64,000 bases of DNA, taken from assembly GCF_001908275.1 (NCBI RefSeq), contig NZ_CP018620.1:4216001-4280000 (forward strand), written 5' to 3'. The translations under genes and the position numbers were made by a program. Positions 17,012 through 25,356 of this stretch are shown here, piece after piece (position 1 is the first letter of the stretch; each line of letters begins with the position of its first letter). The notes under the pieces were generated by a model. The model did no database searches, had not been told where the DNA came from, and worked only from the letters and a program-made list of their open reading frames with translations. The DNA comes from Paenibacillus xylanexedens (GTDB lineage: Bacteria; Bacillota; Bacilli; Paenibacillales; Paenibacillaceae).

Positions 17012-17028
17012 GAATTTACCGATTACCT

Positions 17029-17077
17029 GAGCGAATACCGGCTGACAAAATTGCCGGGCGAATTCGCTCTTTTTTTG
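17029..17077 (+). terminator. Terminator of the GH95 gene
   Basis: Outer stem GAGCGAA / TTCGCTC and inner stem CCGGC / GCCGG, then eight T. It sits between the GH95 gene and the convergent AraC gene. Confidence 0.85.
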
Positions 17078-17128
17078 CTGAGATAAGATTTAGGCAAGAG
17101 TTGGCGTGTTTTTGCTCAATACAATGTT

Positions 17129-17980
17129 TCAAAGAAGACTTCCATATTTAACGTACTTACCAGGTGAAGTGCCTACCTGCTTGGTGAAGCTGCGAATAAA
17201 ATTGGCATAATCTCCAAAACCGGATTGATAACAGGCCTCTGTAATACTTAAACCTTCGATTAAATAAGATTTCGACAGCTCTATACGGCGACTAAGAATG
17301 TATTCTCGAATCGTGAGTCCGGTATGCTTTTTGAATTGTCGACTAATATAGCTGCTATTCGTGAACATAGCCTCTGACAATTGTTCGAGCGTCAGTTGCC
17401 TCGTCAGATTACATTCAATGTAATCCATCGTGTTTCGAACTAGTTTAGGCATAATATCCGTTGCAACAAAATCCGTATTTTGAAAAGTTAGATTCGTTAG
17501 AAGGAGTAGCTGTGTAATCAAAATATTCCCCAGAATATCCGCTCCATAGTCACTTGATGAGAGACACTGTTCAAGCTCGCCAGCTAATTGCAGCACTCGT
17601 TGAAGCTCTTCCTCTTCAAGATGTACGATATTACCCTTACCCTTGGGACGGTAGTCGAAACATGCGGATAAGTTGGTGCTTGAAGTAGACAAGCGGTTCA
17701 GATATGACTTTTTCAGATTTATGGTAATTCTCTCATATTCGTTTTTGTCCAAGGCAAAGGAACGGTGCATCTCCTCCGGGCTAAGAACGAGCAGATCGCC
17801 ACGTTGCAAATGGTAACAACGGTTCTCAATATAGAAGTTTACATTGCCACGAAGAAATAAGTAGAGTTCATATGCATTATGTCGATGATAAAACGTTCCC
17901 ATATTATACGTGGTGGTGCGATGAAGGTACAACAGCTCATTCTGGATTGGATCAAACAGGTATTCTGAAGTCTCATTCAT
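17129..17980 (-). CDS. AraC-family transcriptional regulator with cupin sensor domain
   Basis: Regulator of 283 residues. The N-terminal half is an AraC-type cupin (FYHRHNAYELYLFLRGNVNFYIENRCYHLQRGDLLVLSPEEMHRS), which usually binds a sugar. The C-terminal half holds two helix-turn-helix motifs (LEQLSEAMFTNSSYISRQFKKHTG and ITEACYQSGFGDYANFIRSFTKQVG). Start at 17980 follows AAGGAGG with a rather long 13-base gap; the longer open frame to 18322 runs into the divergent gene and is rejected. It is divergent from the unknown 660-aa gene and convergent with GH95, so either could be its target. Confidence 0.92.
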   Translation of the reverse strand: MNETSEYLFDPIQNELLYLHRTTTYNMGTFYHRHNAYELYLFLRGNVNFYIENRCYHLQRGDLLVLSPEEMHRSFALDKNEYERITINLKKSYLNRLSTSSTNLSACFDYRPKGKGNIVHLEEEELQRVLQLAGELEQCLSSSDYGADILGNILITQLLLLTNLTFQNTDFVATDIMPKLVRNTMDYIECNLTRQLTLEQLSEAMFTNSSYISRQFKKHTGLTIREYILSRRIELSKSYLIEGLSITEACYQSGFGDYANFIRSFTKQVGTSPGKYVKYGSLL

Positions 17981-18093
17981 ATCAGATATATGACCTCCTT
18001 GTCGTTTCGCGCAATAAATATAGCCGTTTGTGCAATGAAATTGCAGACGTGAACCTATAAAATGTAACCATCCTAGCATGATGGATACATAAT

Positions 18094-18107
18094 TGCAAGC
18101 GTTTCCA
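18094..18107 (+). promoter_or_regulatory. Candidate CcpA cre site before the 660-aa gene
   Basis: TGCAAGCGTTTCCA fits the core TGNAANCGNWWNCA completely; only the outer right W is a C. It lies 32 bp before the start codon in the divergent region shared with the AraC gene. Suggests catabolite repression of the downstream gene. Confidence 0.6.
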
Positions 18108-18139
18108 CTCAGGTGTGTACAACGCGATTGGAGGAAAAG

Positions 18140-20122
18140 ATGGATCTGATTTTCACGGCACGAAGTAGAGCGCAGGACACCGTAGAGTACACAGCATTGG
18201 ACAAGCATGCTCTCAAGGCTGACGTAAAAGTAATAAGCGGAAACGGCAGTGCAGAAGCTCCATGGCAAGCCGACATTCAGATTTACAACGAGGGACAGAA
18301 TGCCTGGACAGGAGTTATTCATGTGGAAATGCCGTTGGACAAAAAGAATCCGAGGTTTTTTTTGCCTGCATTTATGTATGGCCGCAACCGGGGCGAAGCA
18401 CCCCAGAATGTCCCAAATGAGTTCCCTAGACTAAGGGAGGGCAGTCCTTCTCGCCCTTCATCACCCTGGTGGATGGTCCGAAGCGATCGTCTGTCTCATC
18501 CGGCTGCACTTATCTATGATGAAGGTCGGATTGTTGGTCTAAGCGCAAGTCCCTACTGGATCAATACGGGAAACCAGAAGCAGCAATGGTATCCAGGAAT
18601 GGAAGGAACGTTCGTGCAATATGGGGGATTCACATGTTCTATTGAAAAGGGTACGGTCGGATATACGCTGGGATATGAGAATGCTCCGTTGTTATTTATC
18701 AAATCCAGACTTGTCCATGAGCGAGCTGCCCTTGGAGAAAATTGTTTTGAACTTGCGGCAGGTGAATCAGTTGGGCTCACTCTTGAACTATATAACTACG
18801 AGTCTGAATCAGAACTGGGTATCAATCCTGCACTGGAAACAATCTATAGGAGGTATCACGAAAAACCAAGAGAAGGAAGTGACATTCAGACAACGGTAAC
18901 GGATTTGTCCAATGCCATCTATGAATATGCCTGGCTTCCGGAGGATCGTCATTATTCAACATTTGTATATGAAGATGCTGCTGAAACTGATGGCTACCGA
19001 TACAACAAAATTATCTCAATCAGTTGGACAAATGGTATGACCATAGCTGCTCCAATGCTTATGGCCGCACTGCGCCTGAATAATGAGCCTATGCGACAGC
19101 AGGCGTTATCCTGCATTACCAATATTATCGAGAATGCCATGAATTCCGAATCCGGACTTCCATACGATGCCTATCAGGATGGGATATGGAGTGTTAAAGG
19201 CTGGTGGTTCGACGGTATGCGTACCCCAGGACATTCCTCTTACCTTGTAGCTCAAGCGATGTTCTACATTCTGAAAAGCTACGATTATGAGAAGCGCATT
19301 CGTAATGTGAGACACGATGATTGGCTTGCTTACGTCAAACAAATACTTGATCGTCTGGAGTGCACGAAGAATACGGATGGAGAATACCCCACCATTTTGT
19401 CAGAGCGGACCGGAGCAGGTCTTGAATATGATGCTTTTAGTGGAGTCTGGTGTCTTGCTTCCAAGGCATATTACAGTTGGTTAACCCATGATGAATCTTC
19501 TCTGGATGAGCTCAGACGCAGTGAAGCCCACTATTACAATACCTATGTGCAACATATGGAATGTTACGGCGCTCCGCTGGATGCGGACAAAGCTGTTGAT
19601 TCGGAAGGTATTCTGGCTTACATCAAAGCTGTTCGGTTTCTGCACGCGTTGACCGGTGACGAGCTGCATCTAGATCACATGAGAGATGCGATCAGTTATG
19701 AATTCAGCTTCAAATTTTGTTACAACTCACCTATTAAGATTCCGCCACTCAGTACATTAGGCTGGTCCAGTTCCGGGGGAAGTGTTACTTCTGTAGCTAA
19801 TCCGCATATTCACCCCATGTCCAGCAATCTAGTGGACGAGCTGTTGTATTATGTTGGACAGCGGGACGAGAATTATGTTCGTCAACGTATGATGGATACC
19901 ATCGAGTGGGGTTGTCAGACCTATAATCGTTATGATCAAGAATTCGGCTATGGCAAAAAAGGATGGATGTCTGAACGCTTCTGTCATTCGGAAGGACTGG
20001 TCACTGAAAAATATGCGGATGGTACGCCAGCCAGCACCTGGTTTTGCCTGATGCCATGGGCCAGTGGATCGATCATTGAAGGCCTCGTTGGCGACTATTG
20101 GGATTATGCGCGACATGAATGA
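18140..20122 (+). CDS. Unrecognised 660-residue protein, probably carbohydrate-active
   Basis: I do not recognise the family. Start 18140 follows GGAGG by 6 bases. There is no signal peptide or membrane segment. The first roughly 230 residues look beta-rich (IQIYNEGQNAWTGVIHVEMPL, GRIVGLSASPYW). The rest is helical with repeated aromatic-rich segments (YEYAWLPEDRHYSTFVYED, GIWSVKGWWFDGMRTPGHSSY, AYYSWLTHDE, TPASTWFCLMPWASGS), the appearance of an (alpha/alpha)6 toroid glycosidase or polysaccharide lyase. Context supports this: divergent sugar-type AraC regulator, cre box, GH95 neighbour, and a two-component sugar importer immediately downstream. Catalytic residues cannot be assigned. Confidence 0.7.
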   Translation: MDLIFTARSRAQDTVEYTALDKHALKADVKVISGNGSAEAPWQADIQIYNEGQNAWTGVIHVEMPLDKKNPRFFLPAFMYGRNRGEAPQNVPNEFPRLREGSPSRPSSPWWMVRSDRLSHPAALIYDEGRIVGLSASPYWINTGNQKQQWYPGMEGTFVQYGGFTCSIEKGTVGYTLGYENAPLLFIKSRLVHERAALGENCFELAAGESVGLTLELYNYESESELGINPALETIYRRYHEKPREGSDIQTTVTDLSNAIYEYAWLPEDRHYSTFVYEDAAETDGYRYNKIISISWTNGMTIAAPMLMAALRLNNEPMRQQALSCITNIIENAMNSESGLPYDAYQDGIWSVKGWWFDGMRTPGHSSYLVAQAMFYILKSYDYEKRIRNVRHDDWLAYVKQILDRLECTKNTDGEYPTILSERTGAGLEYDAFSGVWCLASKAYYSWLTHDESSLDELRRSEAHYYNTYVQHMECYGAPLDADKAVDSEGILAYIKAVRFLHALTGDELHLDHMRDAISYEFSFKFCYNSPIKIPPLSTLGWSSSGGSVTSVANPHIHPMSSNLVDELLYYVGQRDENYVRQRMMDTIEWGCQTYNRYDQEFGYGKKGWMSERFCHSEGLVTEKYADGTPASTWFCLMPWASGSIIEGLVGDYWDYARHE

Positions 20123-20162
20123 ATGTATTATGCAATAACTACAACAGTCACCATATTAGATG

Positions 20163-20198
20163 CCGCCGATAGGGAGACATGCTACCGGCGGTTTATTT
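20163..20198 (+). terminator. Terminator-like hairpin after the 660-aa gene
   Basis: CCGCCG (20163-20168) pairs with CGGCGG (20186-20191), extended by TAG/CTA after one mismatch, then TTTATTTT. It lies just ahead of the YesN start at 20224 and may let some readthrough enter module 2. Confidence 0.65.
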
Positions 20199-20223
20199 TC
20201 GTTGGAGGAAAGGGGACACAAGG

Positions 20224-21810
20224 ATGTTAAAAGTATTACTGGTAGATGACGAGATGTATGTACGAAAGGGGCTGTATGAACTCATAAATTGGATGGATCT
20301 TAATATGGAGATTATCGGAGAGGCAGAGAACGGTGCAGAGGCATTAAATCTGATTGAATGCCTGCAACCAGACGTGATTATTACAGATATCCGCATGCCA
20401 ATTCTGGATGGACTGGAACTGATACGTGCCGTAGAGAAAATGCCACATCTGGAACCTGTGTTCATTATCATCAGTGGTTATCATGACTTCAAATATGCAC
20501 AGCAGGCAATCCGGTACGGTGTTCATGACTATATCCTGAAGCCTATTGATGATGAAGAACTGACGGCGACGTTGCAGAAGTCGGCTAATCTGATTTGCAA
20601 TAAAAGAAAACATATTCTTTTGGCTGAGGGACAGGCCAGTAACATCATGCTGGAGGATGTGATCAAAGGCCATGTACAGAAGGAGGATGAACATCGATAT
20701 GCCGAGATGCTTGGGATCAATCGTAACTCCAGTCTGCTCATGACTTTGATTGAACTTCAGACCGGATTAGATGCAATTAAAATTACGATTGAACAGCTAC
20801 GTGAAGCAGTACATTCTCTGGAGAGTAATTTATGCAAAATATTCATCAGTGAGCAACAACGCGGAATGTTTACTTTATTACTGTTGTGGCCTGATCATCA
20901 TCAAGGGGGCTCGGCGTTACAGGATAAACTGCATAATATTCATATAACACTGAGCAAAAGGTTTAACCTGGATATCGGTCTTTACGCAGGAACACTCGTC
21001 AAAGAAATTGGTGATGTCCCACAATCCCTTATGGCGGCTGAAGAAGCAGCCAAGCATAAATATGCTGAAACTGGTGGTGTCGTACGTTATACCGAGATCA
21101 AGGACAAACCGCTGTTTGTTTTTAATGTATACCAAGACGAGGTGGATCAATTAATTCTGAGCCTGGAAGAGGGGAATAGGTCAGCTTATCACAAGGTTGT
21201 AGAGGAGAAATTCAAATTGTTTCATATGAATCGATTTTCTCCTCAAGCTGTATCGGGTTCTCTTTTGCGTTATATAACGGGTATTCTCGCTGTGGTCCAT
21301 GAAATGGGTGGTAATGATGAAGGTCTACAGCAGCTAAAGGAGCTGGCACAACAAAGTCATGAAGGTTGGAGTTTACGACTATTGAAAAATGCTTTTCTCA
21401 TCGCGCTGGAGGAAGCCGAGGATTATGTCTCTCATCTGCGGATGGAACGATCCAAAGGGGATATCAGCAAGATCAAACGATATATTGATGCAAATTATAC
21501 CGAGAACATCAATCTCAAAAGCATTGCTGCACTCTTCTATATGAATCCCGTTTATCTTGGGCGATTATTCCGCAAAAGCTACAATCAATATTTCAATGAC
21601 TATCTGCTCAACCTGCGGATTCATGAAGCGAAGAAGTTATTGCGCCAGACGGATCTGAGAATGTACGAGGTTGCTGCACGTGTAGGATTTCAGAATGCGG
21701 ATTATTTTGTAACCCAGTTTGAGAAACTGGTTAAGTTATCGCCCACAGAGTATCGCAATCTCCTTATGGCAAATGAGCAGCGAGGTGCACAATGCCAAGA
21801 TGGAACCTGA
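20224..21810 (+). CDS. YesN-family response regulator (module 2)
   Basis: Response regulator of 528 residues. Receiver domain starts MLKVLLVDDE and has TDIRMP with Asp55 and the LKPID lysine. C-terminal AraC domain: LKSIAALFYMNPVYLGRLFRKSYNQ and VAARVGFQNADYFVTQFEKLVKLSPTEYR. The start at 20224 aligns with the receiver beginning; a 15-residue upstream extension overlaps the hairpin and is rejected. Here the regulator precedes its kinase, the reverse of module 1, and they overlap by 19 bp. Confidence 0.93.
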   Translation: MLKVLLVDDEMYVRKGLYELINWMDLNMEIIGEAENGAEALNLIECLQPDVIITDIRMPILDGLELIRAVEKMPHLEPVFIIISGYHDFKYAQQAIRYGVHDYILKPIDDEELTATLQKSANLICNKRKHILLAEGQASNIMLEDVIKGHVQKEDEHRYAEMLGINRNSSLLMTLIELQTGLDAIKITIEQLREAVHSLESNLCKIFISEQQRGMFTLLLLWPDHHQGGSALQDKLHNIHITLSKRFNLDIGLYAGTLVKEIGDVPQSLMAAEEAAKHKYAETGGVVRYTEIKDKPLFVFNVYQDEVDQLILSLEEGNRSAYHKVVEEKFKLFHMNRFSPQAVSGSLLRYITGILAVVHEMGGNDEGLQQLKELAQQSHEGWSLRLLKNAFLIALEEAEDYVSHLRMERSKGDISKIKRYIDANYTENINLKSIAALFYMNPVYLGRLFRKSYNQYFNDYLLNLRIHEAKKLLRQTDLRMYEVAARVGFQNADYFVTQFEKLVKLSPTEYRNLLMANEQRGAQCQDGT

Positions 21811-23531
21811 ATTACATGAAGCTTCGAGATAAGCTACTGCTCATGTATGTCTTATCTGTATTTATTCCCATCGTTGTTACCAATGTGGTGTTCTACAATG
21901 TCACATCCGCCAATATTCGTAGTCAGAAAACTCGTGATGCCGGCATGGCACTGAACAATCTGAAGAACGATCTGCGGGTAACCATTGATCAGGGCGTCGG
22001 CCTCTCTTATTCGTTATATACTGACCCTGTATTCAACGACACCATCTCCCGTTCATTTCAAAGTCATTTTGAGTATATTGACGCTTATAATTCCTATCTA
22101 AAAGGGCAATTCTCCGGTCAAATGAATCAGGGAATTCGCTGGTATCAAGTGTATACCGATAATTCTACCATTTTATCTTCCGGTTATATTGATCGTTTAA
22201 CTGACGATGTCCGCAACTCGGACTGGTACGTTCAATTTCAGGCATACTCCGCCCCTTATCCGGCATTGATCTCATCGGATCAGATGTTAAGTCTGGTTCA
22301 AAGGCTCGACAATCTGGACACTGGGGGGAGAGAGCAGTTACTTAAAATTGACCTGAATATGGATATGATCAAGCAGTATTTCCACAACAGCGGATTTGAT
22401 GGAAAAGTGTATCTTCTTGATCCGGGGGGACACATCCAATTTTCAAATGATCCCACAGCAAAAGAAGCTCAGATAGGGAAACGTTACAGCGAGATCCAGT
22501 TTCCGAACAAAATGATTCCCTTTGAACTTACGTATACAGGCATTAACTATCTGGAAGGGTGGTCCCTGCATGGAGTGATGGATGAAGAAATTGTGTTGAA
22601 GGAGGTGCGGAAGTCCCGTTCCTTCGTCGTATGGCTGGCTTGCATTAATTTTGTCCTGCCTTCTATTATCATCGCGGCTATGTCCAGATCCATCCATGTC
22701 AGGCTGGTGCGTATTCTAAAACATATGAAAAAAGTAAAAACACAGAATTTTCAGACGATTCCGCCTGAAGATGCAAGAGATGAAATAGGTCAACTCACGA
22801 TGGAATTTAATCGAATGACCGAGACGATCCATAACCTGATTCATGAGGTATATCTCGCCGACATCCAAAAGAAAGACCTGGAGTTGAAGCAGCAGGAAGC
22901 ACAACTTCATGCGCTCCATAGTCAGATCAACCCACATTTTTTGTTTAATACGCTGGAGTCGGTACGTATGCGGAGCCTCATCAAAGGTGAGAAAGAGACT
23001 GCCAAAATCGTGCATAACATGGCCAAGATGTTTCGCAAGTCGATTAGTTGGAATCAGAATGATGTGACAGTGAAGGAAGAATTGGAACTCATCGAGAGTT
23101 TTTTGCAAATTCAGAAATACCGCTTTGGAGAAAAACTCCAATATACCATTGAGGCAGATCCTGCGGTACTGATGTACCGAATCCCCAAGATGGTTATCCT
23201 TCCCTTTGTTGAGAATGCAAGTATTCATGGAATTGAGTCATCTCCGGGTGTAGGCATCATTCAACTCTTTGTTTCAATGGAAAATGAACAGCTCCATATC
23301 AGACTAACGGATAACGGTATAGGGATGTCACAAGCAAAATTAGAAGAGTTGTTAAGTTACCTGGATCAAAACACCGATATGGGAGAGCATGTTGGCATGA
23401 AAAATGCGTATAGTCGCTTAAAACTTTGTTATAAAAATCACTTTACATTCGACATCCAGACATGGGAAGGAGAAGGTACGCATATCCAAATTAAGCTTCC
23501 ACTTAATCCATCAGCCATGCCAGGCGACTAA
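21792..23531 (+). CDS. YesM-family sensor histidine kinase (module 2)
   Basis: Sensor kinase of 579 residues. Transmembrane segments at about residues 15-35 and 279-297 bracket an extracellular sensor region. HAMP linker, then HSQINPHFLFNTLESVRMRS with the likely phospho-His382, and the ATPase motif DNGIGMSQAKLEELL followed by GEHVGMKNAYSRL. GAGGTG eight bases upstream supports the start inside the regulator gene, implying coupled translation. Probably senses the sugar taken up by the importer downstream. Confidence 0.93.
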   Translation: MPRWNLNYMKLRDKLLLMYVLSVFIPIVVTNVVFYNVTSANIRSQKTRDAGMALNNLKNDLRVTIDQGVGLSYSLYTDPVFNDTISRSFQSHFEYIDAYNSYLKGQFSGQMNQGIRWYQVYTDNSTILSSGYIDRLTDDVRNSDWYVQFQAYSAPYPALISSDQMLSLVQRLDNLDTGGREQLLKIDLNMDMIKQYFHNSGFDGKVYLLDPGGHIQFSNDPTAKEAQIGKRYSEIQFPNKMIPFELTYTGINYLEGWSLHGVMDEEIVLKEVRKSRSFVVWLACINFVLPSIIIAAMSRSIHVRLVRILKHMKKVKTQNFQTIPPEDARDEIGQLTMEFNRMTETIHNLIHEVYLADIQKKDLELKQQEAQLHALHSQINPHFLFNTLESVRMRSLIKGEKETAKIVHNMAKMFRKSISWNQNDVTVKEELELIESFLQIQKYRFGEKLQYTIEADPAVLMYRIPKMVILPFVENASIHGIESSPGVGIIQLFVSMENEQLHIRLTDNGIGMSQAKLEELLSYLDQNTDMGEHVGMKNAYSRLKLCYKNHFTFDIQTWEGEGTHIQIKLPLNPSAMPGD

Positions 23532-23547
23532 ATACGAGGGATATACT

Positions 23548-23587
23548 TTTCAAAGTAGGAGGTACACTTTCATGGGTAACTTTGAAA
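23548..23587 (+). promoter_or_regulatory. Leader stem-loop enclosing a short ORF start
   Basis: TTTCAAAGT (23548-23556) and ACTTTGAAA (23579-23587) pair perfectly over nine bases. The loop holds the AGGAGGT and ATG of an 11-codon ORF, so folding would expose or constrain that ribosome binding site. The right arm also overlaps a cre-like sequence. Confidence 0.5.
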
Positions 23588-23607
23588 GCGCTATCTTGAT
23601 ATATTGA
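23572..23607 (+). CDS. Putative 11-residue leader peptide
   Basis: ATG at 23572 follows a perfect AGGAGGT (23557-23563) by 8 bases and reads MGNFESAILIY then TGA at 23605-23607. It stands 45 bp before the first binding-protein gene of module 2. An ideal ribosome site on such a short frame suggests a translated leader that affects the downstream gene or mRNA stability. It could also be a decayed gene start. No homologue is known to me. Confidence 0.4.
   Translation: MGNFESAILIY
23583..23596 (+). promoter_or_regulatory. cre-like sequence before module 2 binding proteins
   Basis: TGAAAGCGCTATCT matches the cre core TGNAANCGNWWNCA except for the final base. It overlaps the right arm of the leader stem-loop and the leader ORF. 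Weaker than the sites at 3507 and 52354, but in a corresponding place. Confidence 0.45.
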
Positions 23608-23652
23608 GAAGGCTTAAAGACACAAACAATACTTTAAGGGGGCATTTGCTAC

Positions 23653-25314
23653 ATGTTTAGAAAAAAAAACATTATAACAGGTCTGGCCATTTTACTGGCT
23701 GTAACCCTGGCAGGTTGTAATAAAGCCAGCCCGGAAGCCTCCTATCCTGACAGTAATGACAACACCCCGGTCACCTTTAAATATTTCACGTTTGGCGGTG
23801 GCAAGAAGGACATTCTGGCAAGCAGCACGACCATTGGCAAGAAGCTACAGGAACAAACAGGCGTTGACTGGAAGATGGAATATTTGGTCGGTGACGGTGC
23901 AACTAAGGCAGGTGTGATGATTGCGAGTGGTGATTACCCCGATATCATCGACTCCAGTGGTGAAATGGCCAAATTGATGGATGCAGGATCTTTTATCCCG
24001 CTGGATGAACTGATCGATCAATATGGGCCTAACATCAAGCGGGTATACGGGTCTTATATGGACAAATTCAGACAGGAGGATGGAAAGATATACTTCTTGC
24101 CATACACTGCCAACATCGGTTATGTGTCAGAGCCTAATTTTCAGACCGGCTTTTATATTCAGCGTGCTGTGTTAAAAGAGTTTAACTATCCCAAGATCAA
24201 AACGCTGGACGAATATTTTGACTTGATTGAGCAATACAAGCAAAATCATCCGCAGATCGATGGAAAAGAAACCATCGGCTTCGCCACACTTGCTGGTGAA
24301 TCGGGCAGCTTTTTCACCCTGCTAAATCCGGCTATGCATCTGGCAGGTTATCCAAACGATGGCAGTGTGATGGTGGATATGCAGAGTCATGAAGCCAAAC
24401 TGGTAGCCGGATCTGATTATCAGAAACAATGGATTCAGAAGCTGAGCGAGGTTAACGCACAGGGGATGTTTGATCCAGAATCCTTCACAATGAACCAGGA
24501 TCAGTATCTCGCCAAGTTGACGTCCGGTCGGGTACTGGGATATTTCAGTTACTCCTGGCAAGTTGGAGACGCAACGAACAACCTCAAGAAGGCTGGTATT
24601 GACGATAAACGATACGTATCTCTACCGATCGTATTTGATGACAGTGTCAAAGACCAGTATGTGGACCCGCCAGGTTTTGTGAATAACTACGGTGTCGGAA
24701 TTACCGTAAATGCCAAAGATCCTGTGCGAATTATTAAATATTTTGATAATTTGCTTAAGGAAGAAAACCAGATTCTGGTTCAATGGGGTGTTGAGAACGA
24801 GACGTATAGTGTGAATGATGAGGGCCGCTTTTACTTTGAAAATGATGACCAACGCAAGGCACATGAAGATCCGGAATTAAGTCGTAAATTCGGCTTTGAC
24901 TATTTTAATTACAGCTGGCCTCGTTACGGGAATAACTCCGTGCTGGAGGATGGCAACGCCTATGGACCGGGCAACCAACCAGAAGTGGCTACCTTTAGTT
25001 ACACGGACGGTGACAAGCTGTTGTTAGAGAAATATGGTGTGGAGACATTCACAGAACTATTCAGCACACCGGATGAGCGTCCTTGGTCTCCTGCTTGGTC
25101 TATTGCACTGGAGCAGGGCTCTCCTGAACAGATTTTTATCACCAAGGCAGAAGATCTCCAGAAGAAATATTTACCCAAAATGATTATGGATTCGCCTTCC
25201 ACTTTCGAGAACACATGGAATGAATATATGAGTCAATTGAATCAACTCGACAAGAAAACATACGAAGCTACGATAACACAGGCAGTTAAGGATCGTGTAG
25301 CTGGCAAATGGTGA
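23653..25314 (+). CDS. LplA/YtcQ-type sugar-binding lipoprotein, first tandem copy (module 2)
   Basis: Binding lipoprotein of 553 residues: MFRKKNIITGLAILLAVTLAGC signal with lipobox LAGC and Cys22 as the lipidation site. The mature part is very similar along its whole length to the next gene (shared blocks such as DWKMEYLVGD, GVMIASGDYPD, NPAMHLAGYPNDGSVMVDM). It differs near residues 155-172, where this copy has NIGYVSEPNFQTGFYIQR. AAGGGGG lies upstream. A second copy beside it suggests two related ligands or one copy diverging. Confidence 0.92.
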   Translation: MFRKKNIITGLAILLAVTLAGCNKASPEASYPDSNDNTPVTFKYFTFGGGKKDILASSTTIGKKLQEQTGVDWKMEYLVGDGATKAGVMIASGDYPDIIDSSGEMAKLMDAGSFIPLDELIDQYGPNIKRVYGSYMDKFRQEDGKIYFLPYTANIGYVSEPNFQTGFYIQRAVLKEFNYPKIKTLDEYFDLIEQYKQNHPQIDGKETIGFATLAGESGSFFTLLNPAMHLAGYPNDGSVMVDMQSHEAKLVAGSDYQKQWIQKLSEVNAQGMFDPESFTMNQDQYLAKLTSGRVLGYFSYSWQVGDATNNLKKAGIDDKRYVSLPIVFDDSVKDQYVDPPGFVNNYGVGITVNAKDPVRIIKYFDNLLKEENQILVQWGVENETYSVNDEGRFYFENDDQRKAHEDPELSRKFGFDYFNYSWPRYGNNSVLEDGNAYGPGNQPEVATFSYTDGDKLLLEKYGVETFTELFSTPDERPWSPAWSIALEQGSPEQIFITKAEDLQKKYLPKMIMDSPSTFENTWNEYMSQLNQLDKKTYEATITQAVKDRVAGKW

Positions 25315-25356
25315 GTGTAATCCATAAGAGAAAACACGGAACGGGGGAATATTCAC

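Noticed and set aside
17981..18322. 114-residue extension of the AraC regulator
   Set aside because: It overlaps the divergent gene start and cre site, and has no resemblance to AraC proteins; AAGGAGG lies before the ATG at 17980.
22716..23228. Reverse-strand 170-residue frame inside the module 2 kinase
   Set aside because: Antisense shadow of conserved kinase codons; no start signal.
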